Part shown: positions 26,801 to 38,110 of the stretch, piece by piece
How the letters are laid out: the number at the start of each line of letters is the position of its first letter
How positions within the stretch are numbered: the first letter of the stretch is position 1
Assembly (NCBI GenBank): GCA_037039925.1
Contig: JAXRKP010000221.1
Location: forward strand, 50,001 to 114,000
Length of the DNA: 64,000 bases
Source: Doris montereyensis
Lineage: Eukaryota; Mollusca; Gastropoda; Nudibranchia; Dorididae
Direction of reading: 5' to 3'
The notes under the pieces: generated by a model
Told to the model about the DNA's origin: nothing
The model's database searches: none
The model's input: only the letters and a program-made list of their open reading frames with translations
Position numbers and translations under genes: made by a program

Positions 26801-28520
26801 AGTATGAAGTGCAACCCATCTACTGTCAATAGTTTTTTTTTAATAGATTGTATTTTATTAAGCTGATCCATGTTTCGAGGAAAGGCTGCCAGAGTCAAAT
26901 CCTGATCATGTCGGATGATAAATTCCTGGGAAGAATTTAACGCTAAATTCCTTCTACTCTGATGTAGCAAAACTTGCAGCTTTGAAATCCCTTCATTGGC
27001 TTCCAATAGAGTCTAGAATGAAATTCAAAACTGCCTGTCTAACATTTAAAAGTCTAAATAATATGGGACCAAGCTATTTGAAAGACCTCATTAAAATCCG
27101 CCAGCCTTCACGGCAACTTAGATCATCATCTCAAACTGTCTTAGTCAAGAACATACCCAAATCAAATTTCTCTGGTAGAGCTTTTGAATTTGCTGCACCC
27201 AAAGTGTGGTCAGTCATGTGGCTGATTGGTGTTTTGTTCAAAAGTTGATCTAAGGACCTTAGGTACTTCTCAGCATGAAGGCCATGTCAACTTACCTGGA
27301 CTTAGACTACTAACATCGTCTGTCCTGTTCACTGCCAGCGCCAGCACCTCCACATCCTCATCTTCCATTTGCATCTCAGCCTGATTACCTTGCGCCACTG
27401 GGAACATATACATGGCTTCCATTGCCTGGAATTGAGCAATCCATTGAAAATACTTACAGAGAAGGTTAACTATTAGCCTTATTATGCAGGTGTTAAATTA
27501 TGAAATAAAATTGAGTCTATATACACATTAAAAAATATTCAATAAAATACCTGAGAATTTGATGACTGGCACATGAATTTATTCCCACTCCCAGTACATG
27601 TCAATCTTCATTAACAATTTAATGTAATTTTGCATTTTAGCAAAGTTGACTCAGGATATTTAACTATTGCAATCACATTTTCATAGCTGCCAACTAATAC
27701 GTAAAAACACATTTAGTACAGATTTTTTTCCCGCTGGTGAGTCCATAAGTCTGCAGTTACCTTGAAAAGTATGTATTTGAAGGTTAGCTTTTACTTTTTT
27801 TTAAAGTAACCCTTTGTAGAAGAGACTCAACAGAGAGCTTTGGAATGGAAGAAAGTCCGGAGATATTTTTCTGAGTTCGCAACACTACCGGCACACTCAG
27901 CCAGGAAAGCCAGTGATCGGCAGTTTTTTTTTATTGACCTTAAATAAATGGGGTTAAAGTAAACTATGAATTTTTGTTTGTTTAAATATTACTGGCCATC
28001 ATACTAGTTAGAATTAGCTAGCATGGTCAGAATCTGTGTTTCAATTTGAAAGGGTTGGCAGCTATGCATTTTAGATTACCTGCTCCCTCATCAATTGTCC
28101 CATATCTTTTCCTCATTCGCTTTTCCATGGGAAGAGTTCTGGCTTCTATGACTCTGAGCATCTTCCTGAAGTTGTATCAGCTCCTCCAATAGCTGCTCCT
28201 TTTCAGAGCCTTCTTCCACAATGCTAGGACTGTAGAAAAAAGATTCAGAGCTATAATACTGAATCTTAGCTGTACTTTTGGACTTAGTACTTAGATTCTA
28301 AGATGAATATAAAGTAAGTTTGTAAGATCCCAAAATTTAATGTTTGCATCACATGGCAAAATATATATATATAAATACATATAAATACATATATATACAT
28401 ATATATAATAAATATGCAGTGAATTTTAATTTTATTCGCAGTGAACTTGACGACCATATCTCACCACAATCTGGAGATATAAGGCATGGCAAAATATATA
28501 TATATATAAAACATACATGA

Positions 28521-28588
<68 letters not shown>

Positions 28589-30531
28589 AATATGCAGTGA
28601 ATTTTAATTTATTCGAATGACCATATCTCACCACAATCTGGAGATATAAGGCAACATGACAAAACCTCGAATGAAATTAAACCTGACTGAAGACAAAGTT
28701 GAAGCGTTAATAAAACAAGCACCAAACAAATCGTGCAATCTAGATGATGCTCCAACTTTGCTAATAAAATATTGCCTAAATAAAGTAATCAAACCAATCA
28801 CATCTATAGTAAATTGCTCAACATCAAATTTTGACTTCCCCCATCATTTAAGGAAGCACATGTGACACCACTGCTCAAGAAACAAAATCTTGATCCAAAA
28901 ATTCTTAAAATCTTTCGCCCAGTCTCCAACCTGAACTTCATCTCTAAAATTGTTGAAAAGGTTAGGGTGAAAGACTGAAAGAGCATCTTTTGTTGATTGA
29001 CACATAATCACAAATGCAGCTACAATCAGCGTATAAGACAGGGTACAGCATGGAGACGGCACTCCTCAAAGTTCAAAACGACATACATGTAACTGACCAT
29101 CTTTCCATCAACGACAACGTGTTACTGCTGCTTCTCGATCTGAGTGCGGCCTTTGACACTGTCGGCCATAATCTGCTTCTTTAACGACTGGAAAATTCCT
29201 TTGGCATCCCAGGGAATGTGCTGCATTGGTTTGTCACATAACTCTCTAACCGAACACAGAGAGTATCAATAAATGGCGTGATCTCGACACTAGTTGTACT
29301 GAAATATGGTGTACCACAAGGATCAGTTCTGGGAACCTTCTTGTTCACGCTGTACATGGCACCACTAAGTTATATTATCACACAATATGGATTGGCATAT
29401 CTTCTTTACGCCGATGACACCCAATTATACATGCCAGACACATCTGAATCGGCATCTGCAAATATCCATCAAATTGGACATTGTGTGAAGGCAATCAAGG
29501 CATGGATGATATGCAACAAACTTAAGCTGAACGACGACAAAATTTAACTTAACTGAAAAATCCAATGCCATTATAAAGGAAGTTATTGTAAACGGTTGTA
29601 GTTGTACCATCAAAAACTGTTCAAATGTTAGAAATCTTGGCATCTTTGTTGACCAACATTTAACTATGAAAGATCACATAGCAAAATTATGTCAGTGTCT
29701 CTTCTTTCAAATCAATAACATAGGCCGTATAAGAGATTTTCTAGACAGTGATGCAACTAAATTGCTCGTTCACTCAATAATAACAAGCAAATTGGACTAT
29801 TGCAATTCTCTTTTGTATAGTCTTCCTAAGTCCTCACTCCGAAGATTGCAAAAAAATCAAAATGTCTCAGTCAGACTCATCACCAAAACCAAATCTAGAA
29901 ATCATATAACCCCAATTTTGAAATCCCTTCATTGGCTTCTAATAGAGTCTAGAATGAAATTCAAAATTGCCTGTCTAACATTTAAAAGTCTAAATAATAT
30001 GGGACCAAGCTATTTGAAAGATCTCATTAAAATCTGCCAGCCTTCACAGCAACTTAGATCATCATCTCAAACTGTCTTAGTCAAGCATACCCAAATCAAA
30101 TTTCTCTGGTAGACCTGTTGAATTTGCTGCACCCAAAATGTGAAACTCCTTGATTGAGGACACGAAAAATGAAAATCTTTCAATGCTTTTAAATCAAAAT
30201 TGAAAACTGAACTCTTTGTATTTATGACGAAGTTGAAGACAACTGAGGTCGTTCAAGCATTTTTGGGAGATAAGAATATGAAAATAACTTACTTTGCTTT
30301 AAATATATAGTAAGCTGCCAGTGAAACAATGCAAACATTAATTAATTAATTAATCATCAAAAAACATAAAAGGTAATGCTATAACCATCTGTGATTATTA
30401 TCACCTGGTCTGCTTTTTACTACAGAAAATGGGACATACTAATACTATGGCTTTACCGACTGTAAGGGCCTTGAAGAAACTTTCTATTACATGTATTCCT
30501 ATGATATATCTATCTACAATGTATATAATAC

Positions 30532-30626
<95 letters not shown>

Positions 30627-32148
30627 AGGCCATATATTGCACACACATGCACACACACAAATATGTATGGTAATAATAATAATAATAATAATACATTTAT
30701 AGAGCGCCTGACATCCATCAAAGATGCTCAATCACTCGATGACGATGGCGCTGTGCAAGCAAAAGTGTAAAAAGATTACAAATCAAAAGAATTTACAAAT
30801 ACTTTCAAACAACAAACTATGGAGTGTCACAATAAATAGCATACCCAACAACAAAAAGGACATTTTGAGAAAATCGTATTTTTCTCTTATTTTCTGGTAT
30901 TTGAATACATTTTCTCCCATAAACGATAGAAAAGAGTAGGATAATACTTTGAAACATCATAAAACCTTGAGAGGCTCTCAACTACTTATTGACACTGTTT
31001 CAAGTGCACCAGCACCTTTTTACTCATTTTGAGATGGTGCCTTTTGATAATAGATGTGTGGAATATGTTCCGTATCTTCCGCCGTCTAAGGCAATATTCA
31101 TAATAGATCCTCAAATAAGTTTGTTTTGGATAGCGTTGATTGTGACGATCAAAATGTGTACATACTTGCTGTACTTTAGATACTATTTCTGGCTTTTATT
31201 GTATAATAGCTGTGTTGATACTGAGCTTCTTTTATGATATCATTATAACGGGAATGAACTGCTCTATCCACTAGTATGATAGATTAGATTTGTCCCATTT
31301 TCGGCAAAAATGGCATTCCCAGAACCAACCCCCCCGGTAATAAAATAAGACTGCTGACCTGGAATTGGAATTACTTTGTCTCTGGCTCTGCTCTTTCTTG
31401 AACTTGTCCAATAGCAGATTTGTTCTGTCTCTGACTGTCCTGGCAATAAGGCTGGTAGGAAACTGTGGCGTCTTGGCGAGTTGGGTGGCAATCTCATGCC
31501 AACCCTGTCCAGTCTTTTCGCATACGGGTTGACAGCAACTGCTTCTCTAAGCAGGCAAATGTCTGCCTCTGAAGAGTATCTGAACTGTTTGGCTTGGGAA
31601 CTGACGTATATGTATGATGTGAGACAAAGTGAAACAAGATAAAGAAATTGCATAATATAGCGTAAACATATATAGCCTATTGTTTGTAAGATTAAGACGG
31701 CAAAACAGATCGTACACAATGTCATGTAGAAAATTGGTTGCACATTCAACGTTTTCGAGTGAATTTCAATTCATACTTAACCCTTCGATTTTAAGATAAA
31801 TAGATCTAGTATTACATACACATACGTGTAGTATATTTGAAGAAACAAAGGCCGTGATTGACAGTTATGCATTACGGGTAGAACGATCTGACCGGCAAAC
31901 CCAGCGGCTATTCATCGGACTTAAACTTAATAGCAGAACATACACGCACACTCACACACACGTGGACTTTGGGGACTGGATGAGTTTTTGTTTCATCGGG
32001 AACCTGGCCACAATAAGATTTAAATATCGACAGAATACAGCAAGTTGGCGGACACGTGAATGGGGTAAAGGGAAAGAAGTGACTTCATAGTTTTGGTCAA
32101 CCATGTGTATGTAGTAGTATTGTAATGATAGGTAGTAGTGTGTAGTAA

Positions 32149-32181
<33 letters not shown>

Positions 32182-35100
32182 GTTATTAGAATTGTTTGTA
32201 GTTTAGTACGTTGTAGTGGAGTAGTATATAGATAGTAAGATAGTAGTAGTATAAAACGTGTGTAGTAATGACAGTAATAGTAATAGTAATACCATGTTGT
32301 AGATCATTAGAGTAGCGGTAGTATTGGAAGAAACAGAAAAAGTTGTTAAAGTAATTGAAGAACGCCTTCAGGTACCGTATAGAAAAGATAATACTAGTGG
32401 TTGTGATGGAGTCATTACATGTAGTAGAAAAAATGCTAGTACATGTAATAGTAGATTCTTCTTCTATTCTATCTGTCCCATGGCGGAGGCCGTTTGGGCG
32501 CTGCCGATGACCAAATAACCAGTCTTCTCCACTCCTTCCTGTCCTCCGCCCGTCTCATCAGCTCACTTAGCTTCAGGCCCGTCCATTCAGCGGTATTGTC
32601 ACCCCATCTCTTCTTTTGTCTGCCTCTTCTCCTATCTCCTCTGACAGTTCCTTGAAGCACGGTTTTTGGAAGCCCTCCTTCTCTCATCAAGTGTTCGAAC
32701 CATTTCATTTTGCGCCTTTTGACAGTGGTGAGGAGGTCTTCGTAAGGACCGATGGTTTGTCTTATTCTGTCTCTGACTTCTTCATTGTTGATATGGTCTT
32801 TGTGAGAGATACGGAGCAGTCTTCTAAAGCACCCCATTTCTGTTGCCTGTATTCTTCTCTATAATAGTAGATTGCAAACAAACAAAACAAAACAAAAACG
32901 AGATACATTGGAGTATGTATGTCACTACTTAGTTTGTGGACTGGTTTGAGGGATGAGAAATTTCAGCAGAAAGTGAGAAAGCTGAGCACGTGTCTTGATA
33001 ATTGATAGATTATGCATTCGTATATTAGTATCAAATTGTAGATCTAGAACTTACTAGATCTAGATCTCTTTCAGTGTTTCATTTTCTTTTAAATGTAAGT
33101 TAAACTTTGACAGATTTGTATCGATGACATGACCATAGCAGTGCAAATGGAATATTTAAAAATGCTGAATAGATGGTAGTTGAGTCTTTAAATAACAAAT
33201 CGATTCGATGGCCATACAAACACGGCAGTGTCGTTTTGAACGTGGAAGATCATTAGGCTACGGGGCGACGAAGCGATAACCGGAAGTTGAAATCGCCTTT
33301 GGGGGGTAGAAACGATAGGCAAGGAGCAACGTTATAGTTTTATGATTGAATATAGTTGAATATGATTCTTGATTTAAAGTAAAAATAACAGAGTAAAATT
33401 TACAGTCCAAGTAAATGCAGACTATCATTCATTTTGAACTTATATTACGGTACCCTACGATGTGAAGAGAATCCAGCCACTGATCATGGAGACAGTCAAG
33501 CCTACCTAAATCACTTTTAACTTTTAAAAGCCTGGAATACACGAAAAATGAATTATCAACGTTCATAATTAATTGGCATTATCCATGATATACCTAACCT
33601 TTGAAGTCGTTAAACAACAAAAAACACCATGAAATCAAGTTAAAATCCAATATTATATGCAAAAGAACACACTTTTTAGCGAGACGTGTAGAGTCAGCCA
33701 TTTCCGTTCTTCAAAGCAACGAACGAAGGAAATACTGACACGACGAACGTGTAGAGGAAAAGTAGGTCAGGGATTTCGCTCGCTGCGCTTTCGATACATG
33801 AAATTCGTCGCCCGTGTTCCTCATTTGACACGACGAACGTGTAGATTAAAAGTAGGTCAGGGATTTCCCTCGCTAAATGTTTGAGACTTGACGTTCGTCT
33901 CCTGATATTCCTCTCTACAAAAGTATCGATATATATAATATATAAGAACTTTTCGCTGAAGAAACGGTAGATTAATCACAATGTAATTTAAAAGTGAACC
34001 CAGTTCCGCTGAGGGTGGTGGGGGGGGGTGTCAACGAGGGCGTGTCTTCTGGACTGATAGTGATTCGTATTTTCCCTTTGAAAGTGGGGCGGGGGAGAGG
34101 GTGTATCACCCCCACCCCCCACCCCCACCCCCACCCCCCACCTACACATTGCATTCAGCACATCAGCATTATGATCACATTCACATGGCATAGTGACATG
34201 TACAATGTAATTTAAAAGTCAACTTTTCCAAGTTCCGCTGAGGGTGTAATTGGGGGGTGTCAACGAGGTACTGATTTAGTGCAAATTTAAAAGTAATTTT
34301 CTTTCAAGTTTCCAATCTAGTATTTTTCCTTTGAAATGTCGGGAGGCCGTGATCTGATAGTGATTCAATTAGAGCTTTTCCCTTTGAAATTGCCACTATA
34401 AGTAATCTGCTGAGGTTAGTGGATCTGAAGAGATTGAGCTTTTCTTACCAATTTATTGTTTAAATTAAAATATGATGCTGACCTGTGAGTGTCATAGGTG
34501 CCTGAAATAGATAATGAATATATTTTTTGTTCAATACATTATATTGTGTTGATTGATGATAGTGATAGTATGCATTTTTTGTATGTCAACAGAGATTTAT
34601 TGTGTGTTGTTGACTGGAAGACATCAAAGAAACCAAGACCCCTTTTGAAGAACACATACGATGATCCCCTTCAGATTGCAGCTTACGTTGGAGCGGTCAA
34701 TGCATCAAATGCCAGTGAAAATAGTGCTCAAAAGGTAACATTTCTGTAATGGTGAATGAAAAGATAGGATTCTCATTCATGTGATGATATGGATTTTTTA
34801 AACTAACTTTAAGGTACGATTTCCGCTTCCTGGTAGATCTAATTTCTTTTTTTATAGCACCAAAGTTTTTGTTTAAATTTGAATAAACCGTGATGACCCT
34901 TTTCATCCCCCGTATGTCTTTTCCCAGAGAGAACTTTTGCGTTCTCTCATCAAGTCCCAGTACACATATGTTTTCATGAATATAATATTACATAAAGTTG
35001 AGAATCATTATATCTGGAAATAATTTGAGTGAAACTTCCCATGGCTTTGTGACTAAGTTTATCCAACATTACTAATACTAACATGAAAGAGAGTAATTAT

Positions 35101-35319
35101 TTGCTCTGATGATGTTGCTTTTATACCCTGATTAATAATAAAAAATTCTTTATTCGTTATGACCAGATCAATCATGGTGTAATTGTCGTTGCTTACCCTG
35201 ATGGAAGCCCGGCCCATGTTCACATGATGACTCATTCACAGTGTGAGCATTATTGGAAAGACTGGACAGAGAGGCTGTACAACTATTTTCAATTACTGTA
35301 CTCATCAAAATTTGGTTGA
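19848..35319 (+). CDS. MGME1: Mitochondrial genome maintenance exonuclease 1 (whole coding span)
   Basis: MGME1 is a RecB-type PD-(D/E)XK single-strand DNA exonuclease that trims flaps and processes 7S DNA during mitochondrial DNA replication. Coding exons are 19848-20848, 21508-21724, 34593-34734 and 35167-35319. The product is about 503 residues, longer than the 344-residue human protein because of a Ser-rich region around residues 90-270. The basic N-terminus suits a mitochondrial presequence. The catalytic set is visible: the His of INFHANV (about 343), the Asp of GVFDCIARY (about 400), and Asp and Lys of VVDWKTS (about 413 and 415). Their spacing almost equals that of human H180, D238, D251 and K253. 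The last exon has [13 protein letters not shown]. Exons 2-4 join in phase. Exon 1 to exon 2 does so only if a run of five G at 21520-21524 is really four. Confidence 0.95.
20849..21507 (+). other. MGME1 intron 1
   Basis: 659 bases. Holds an imperfect ATTAT run near 21050 and a G12 homopolymer at 21399-21411. The 3' end TTTATTTTACAG is a good acceptor. Confidence 0.85.
21508..21724 (+). CDS. MGME1: MGME1 second coding exon (one-base indel suspected)
   Basis: Begins after TTTTACAG and ends at TATAA before the strong donor GTAAGT. It carries the catalytic His (FHANV) and the first metal-binding Asp (GVFDCIARY). With the strong acceptor, exon 1 leaves two bases and the exon starts one base out of phase. 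Reading the G run at 21520-21524 as four bases closes the frame and yields SYYQKGINFH, which lines up with the human FLQGKRFH region. An alternative without indel uses the poor acceptor AAAAG at 21520. Confidence 0.9.
24413..24434. repeat. (AAT)n run at a retroelement-like end
   Basis: Short AAT repeat followed by CTTTATTGTC. A similar join of AAT repeat to TTTATTGTCC occurs at 61380, suggesting the same element end. Confidence 0.6.
24640..24835. repeat. ATAC/ATAT-rich simple repeat
   Basis: Interrupted ACATACATAT repeats, producing long Cys/Tyr/Val chance frames on the minus strand. Confidence 0.8.
25450..25800 (-). repeat. tRNA-derived SINE, family S1 copy 1
   Basis: On the minus strand a tRNA-like head (ATCCAGAGGCAAGGTAGCGG with A-box character, then GGGTTCAAGCCCTG as a B box) is followed by a body containing GCAGATCACAACACTCTG and AAAGATCCCTTG. 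The same head and body occur on the plus strand at 59710-59985. The copy has diverged but is nearly full length. Confidence 0.75.
26060..26385 (-). CDS. Myb-like gene, terminal exon (charged coiled coil)
   Basis: Acceptor TTTTTTGACAG. Reads [20 protein letters not shown], then about 85 residues of alternating Glu/Arg/Lys/Gln with heptad-like spacing, and stops at TAA (26060-26062). A longer open frame upstream of 26385 is intron. Confidence 0.8.
26060..31600 (-). CDS. Myb/SANT-like DNA-binding protein with charged coiled coil (whole span)
   Basis: Four exons on the strand opposite MGME1, inside its second intron: 31359-31600, 28080-28229, 27296-27425 and 26060-26385. The first encodes a Myb/SANT-like helical domain ([20 protein letters not shown], then [17 protein letters not shown], then [19 protein letters not shown]). 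The second has [16 protein letters not shown], the third is acidic, and the last is a charged Glu/Arg/Gln coiled coil of about 100 residues ending [12 protein letters not shown]. This order is typical of animal Myb/SANT-like proteins, many related to transposon-associated factors. All exon phases agree, provided one base is restored in exon 1 and one in exon 2. Presumed nuclear; the targets are unknown. It could be a host gene or a domesticated or decaying transposon gene. Confidence 0.75.
26740..27250 (+). pseudogene. CR1/L2-like reverse transcriptase fragment, copy 1
   Basis: The strand reads [35 protein letters not shown] and then a [11 protein letters not shown] stretch, the standard C-terminal wording of CR1/L2-type elements. 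It is very similar to 29920-30150, 3 kb away. The recognisable part is 26975-27220. It lies in the last intron of the minus-strand Myb-like gene. Confidence 0.75.
27296..27425 (-). CDS. Myb-like gene, third exon
   Basis: Acceptor CTCAATTCCAG, donor CCAGGTAAGT. Reads [20 protein letters not shown] and an acidic [11 protein letters not shown] stretch, leaving one base that pairs with the two leading bases of the last exon to give Glu. Confidence 0.75.
28080..28229 (-). CDS. Myb-like gene, second exon (one-base deletion)
   Basis: The acceptor TTTTTTCTACAG is strong and the donor is GAGCAGGTAATC. The frame reads [20 protein letters not shown] and then meets TGA at the AATTGATG near 28090-28096. 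One extra T there gives WDNLMREQ, which runs directly and in phase into AMEAMYMF of the next exon. Confidence 0.7.
28416..28655. repeat. Duplicated segment flanking an (AT)n microsatellite
   Basis: About 70 bases with GCAGTGAATTTTAAT and ATATCTCACCACAATCTGGA occur at 28416-28488 and again at 28590-28653. The space between them is mostly AT repeat (28525-28585). Confidence 0.85.
28655..30250 (+). mobile_element. CR1/L2-like non-LTR retrotransposon fragment, copy 2 (dead)
   Basis: Reverse transcriptase motifs appear in order in shifting frames: [20 protein letters not shown] near 28691, [12 protein letters not shown] near 29128, [17 protein letters not shown] near 29308, the catalytic YADD at 29407-29418, [13 protein letters not shown] near 29790 and [15 protein letters not shown] near 29920. 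Frameshifts and stops make it inactive. No endonuclease domain was seen on its left, so it is 5' truncated. It lies in the first intron of the Myb-like gene, on the opposite strand. Confidence 0.85.
30385..30485 (+). repeat. SINE family S2 fragment
   Basis: GATTATTATCACCTGGTCTGC and GGCCTTGAAGAAACTTTC match the 3' part of the element at 50165-50480. Only the body is present; the tRNA-like head is missing. Confidence 0.6.
30538..30630. repeat. (AT)n then (GT)n microsatellite
   Basis: About 77 bases of AT followed by GTGTGTGTGTG. Confidence 0.97.
30670..30760 (+). repeat. Short (AAT)n-linked repeat with ATTTATAGAGCGC
   Basis: AAT repeats followed by ACATTTATAGAGCGCCTGAC. Related joins occur at 38037-38110 (GATTTGTATGGCGCGCC) and, reversed, near 40700-40790 (a TATAGACCTAGTGCGC segment beside AAT/ATT). 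Probably the end of a shared retroposon. Confidence 0.45.
31359..31600 (-). CDS. Myb-like gene, exon with SANT-like domain (one-base deletion)
   Basis: The acceptor ATATACGTCAG precedes TTCCCAAGCC and the donor is CCAGGTCAGC. The first half reads to NPYA in one frame and the second half from [10 protein letters not shown] in another. Adding one A to the AAAA run near 31525 joins them into a continuous SANT-like domain, and the exon end then pairs in phase with the next exon (AG plus T). Upstream exons or the start codon were not found. Confidence 0.7.
32135..32200. repeat. (GTA)n microsatellite
   Basis: GTA/AGT repeats, with scattered units extending to about 32300. Confidence 0.9.
32469..32850 (-). 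pseudogene. Non-LTR retrotransposon C-terminal fragment
   Basis: An open frame reading [20 protein letters not shown], then [20 protein letters not shown], then [20 protein letters not shown], is the well-known C-terminal tail of endonuclease-reverse transcriptase elements. The frame is intact for about 120 residues and ends at a stop, but nothing upstream encodes a reverse transcriptase, so it is a truncated 3' piece. Confidence 0.85.
33739..33875. repeat. Direct repeat, 88-bp spacing
   Basis: GACACGACGAACGTGTAGA and AAAAGTAGGTCAGGGATTTC occur near 33739-33780 and again near 33827-33868, separated by a CpG-richer spacer. Confidence 0.85.
33985..34395. repeat. Diverged direct repeat with G/C-rich cores
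   Basis: TGTAATTTAAAAGT, AGTTCCGCTGAGGGTG, GGGGGGTGTCAACGAGG, TGATAGTGATTC and TTTCCCTTTGAAA occur in this order twice (33980-34090 and 34206-34395). It lies 200 bases upstream of MGME1 exon 3. Confidence 0.85.
34593..34734 (+). CDS. MGME1: MGME1 third coding exon
   Basis: Acceptor TATGTCAACAG, donor AAAAGGTAACA. Encodes [18 protein letters not shown], whose Asp and Lys are the second metal ligand and catalytic lysine of the PD-(D/E)XK fold, then [14 protein letters not shown]. The exon ends in phase 0. Confidence 0.95.
35167..35319 (+). CDS. MGME1: MGME1 terminal coding exon
   Basis: Acceptor GTTATGACCAG. Encodes [19 protein letters not shown] and [13 protein letters not shown], matching the C-terminal end of MGME1, and stops at TGA 35317-35319. 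The first good plus-strand polyadenylation signal I see is AATAAA at 36530-36535, giving a 3' UTR of about 1.2 kb if used. Confidence 0.95.
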   Translation: MNHGVIVVAYPDGSPAHVHMMTHSQCEHYWKDWTERLYNYFQLLYSSKFG

Positions 35320-38036
35320 GACATAAACTCCTTTGGCATAACCTCTTTATCTGTAACAAGGGTTCTTTTTGTTTTTCATTGGTTGAATTATTAAATAAGC
35401 AGTTTAAGATGAATCTCCTCAAAGGAAATTTCTTTCTCAGTTTGAATTTTCTCACTTTGTTTTACTGTGTGACTATGCAACAACAATTTTTATTTCATTT
35501 AAAGCTGTTATGATAAGATATGAGAAAAGCTTTTACATAATGTCAGATGTCTGCACTTATCTGTGTTTATGTTTCATTTTTCTTAACTATTTCTAAGGGC
35601 TCCTATTCCAAAGGCTTCCATTCTTCACACTTGTCACTACAAGTTGATACAAGAATGTTCAATAGTACTAGTACATTCATTTTGCCACTTCGCTTTCAAC
35701 TGCAGCCATCCAAATGGAGTCCACTAGTGAAGACATAGTAACATTTTCATTACCGGTATTTGACATGGAAAAAGACAAAGGAGAGATGTGGAATATCGAC
35801 GGTAAAAGTCACAAACCATATAAGTCTAAAATTAGTAACACCTTTTTTTTCACTATTATAACATTAGAAAGCCCTTATGCTTCGTTAAGTTAGGATTCCA
35901 TGGCACAAGAACTAATAGAAACCCATATAATAACATATGAGCAGTTGGTGTATCCTTATTTGGTCTAGTTTTGGACACTTGTTAATTATGTATGTCTGAA
36001 AATAGATCAAAACACACAAAAATTGACTTACACGGTTTGTGATAATAGTGATATGTAATTCTTTGTTTTGTGAACAGTGGACAATCTGAAGAAGACGTTT
36101 CTTTAAGTTTTATTTATTCATGCTGTTTTATAGTCTGTATTAATTTTATCAACGCTACACATCTAGATCTTAGATCGACAGCACAGTCTTTCTTGGCTTC
36201 TTCAGTCTGTCCTTTTAACCCTGGAGTAATTTTCAGTGAAACAGCCCAGTCCCAATGACATGGAGAAAGGGAGTTTTTTGGGGGTTTTTTTTTTTAGGGA
36301 ATTGGCCATCAAAATGACCTTGTATAATCAGAAAGAGAGAGTGTGTGTGAGTGCTCCTTTCTGTGCCTTTAACTATAATTCTTATAGCTGCGCAAAATGG
36401 GTTTCACTAGTTATACTTATACATTGAATTCATGTTGTTTTACTTCCATTACCAGTATTGGCATTTATGAAATTCCAGCACCCAAAGAGCATTGTTTCAT
36501 TTATATCTCTATATACATTTACATTGTTGAATAAAGTTCCTCATTATCAAACCATATTTTCGGTGTAGTACTGGTGTTTTCTTTTAAATTTTGTTGATCA
36601 TGCTTAATTGCAAGAAAGATTTATTTATCACTCATAATAATAATATGAATAACACAGATAATTGAGGTAGTTAACTGATTGTTACTGTATTACTATTATT
36701 AGTAGTATTATTAATCTGTTTTCAAAAATGAAACTCCCACATTTACATGAAGATTAACAAAATTTATTTATGATCATATTTTGTCAATGTCAAATTGTCA
36801 TAGAAACAAACCTCCTCTGTCATGTTTTATATCTCTGTTTGTTTATTCTTTCTTTCTTTCCTTTCTGTACTTTTATTTCTTCCTTCTTTCACTCCATCTG
36901 TCTCTCCTTGTTTTTCAATGTTTTATAATCATATTAAAATTTCACACACAAAAAAGGTAAACAATCTTTTTTTCAGTTTTGTTTCATTTTATTTAAAAGT
37001 ATATTTATATCATTGGGACACACGATTATATACATGCATTTAAATTTACAGTTGATAAAATATCACAGTCACAGAGAATTTCAGTACACCTTCATTATAA
37101 CAATCCAACAAGTAACTTTCTTACTTACATGTTACTACAATATAAAATCAACATTTGAATTATAATAATAAATCTGTTTAGAAACACTATTTCATGCAGA
37201 TCATCAAAAAATTCCTCTAATAATAGTTAGCTGGATGTTTGATGCTTTTCAAGATTTCATGCTATCCGTGTGAAATGGCTTGTGCCACAATGCTTGAGCA
37301 AAAGTAAACTGTAATGGTATACCTCATGCTGATTTAATCAAAGAAATTTCAACGTATCAATAGAGTTATCCACAAGAAAACATAAACAGTAATTAACTGT
37401 CCGAAGTAAACTAAACATGTTACAAAGACAAAAGTTGTATCTAGGCTTGGTGGATCTTATCACTTTTACATATTCAGTTGACACTTGTACTGTCATGTCA
37501 TTCAGAGGACAGAGAGAGAAAAATGAGAAGCACAAAAGTCAAATAAACCAAGAAAGAAGAATCTACTTAATCTAGCAAAAAAGCCCTTTGTCTCAGCAAA
37601 TAAAGATGCTATAGCTACATTAGAAAATTTGGTCTGCAAGTTGATGTTTTCAGAATCTTTCCTCACATCAAGTTACAGTAAGTCCTCTTGAGTTTAAAGC
37701 ATAGTCATGCAATTTATGGATTCCATTATAAACTTGTATCTGCAATAAGAATTTATTAAAGGTAAGAGAACAATTTATGTGATGATTGACTAATTACATG
37801 TATTTTCATAGAATTAAAATGTATGTATGTTGCTTTTATAGAATTATAAAAAAAATGACCTCTATATCACAGAAAGCAGAACAGTTATAATTATGGTACA
37901 TATATTGACATTAGCTTATCTCATAAAATAAAGCATGACTTTGGCATGTATTGCTGTTCAATGCTGTCACAATAAAACAAATGAAATAGCTATAATTATA
38001 ATAATTTAAAATGGAAGCCAATTTTTATATGAATAA

Positions 38037-38110
38037 TATAATAATATTAATAATAATTGATTTGTATGGCGCGCCAAATAATCCACTCAAGGTGCCGACG
38101 GCGCTTTCTT
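38037..38110 (+). repeat. Short AAT-linked repeat with GGCGCGCC
   Basis: AATAATATTAATAATAATTG followed by ATTTGTATGGCGCGCCAAAT, related in plan to 30670-30760. Confidence 0.4.

Larger units (their letters stand above)
21725..34592 (+). other. MGME1 intron 2 (12.9 kb, hosts nested gene and repeats)
   Basis: The donor GTAAGT and the acceptor TGTCAACAG are canonical, and the phases (two bases plus one) join the flanking exons into Lys. Contents include a minus-strand Myb-like gene, CR1/L2-like fragments, tRNA-derived SINEs, an RTE C-terminal fragment and several microsatellites. From 21725 to 24400 I see no exon or recognisable element. Confidence 0.85.

Noticed and set aside
33280..33287. CCGGAAGT as an ETS-type promoter element for the nested Myb-like gene
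   Set aside because: A single 8-base match in a CpG-richer patch, with no transcription start evidence.
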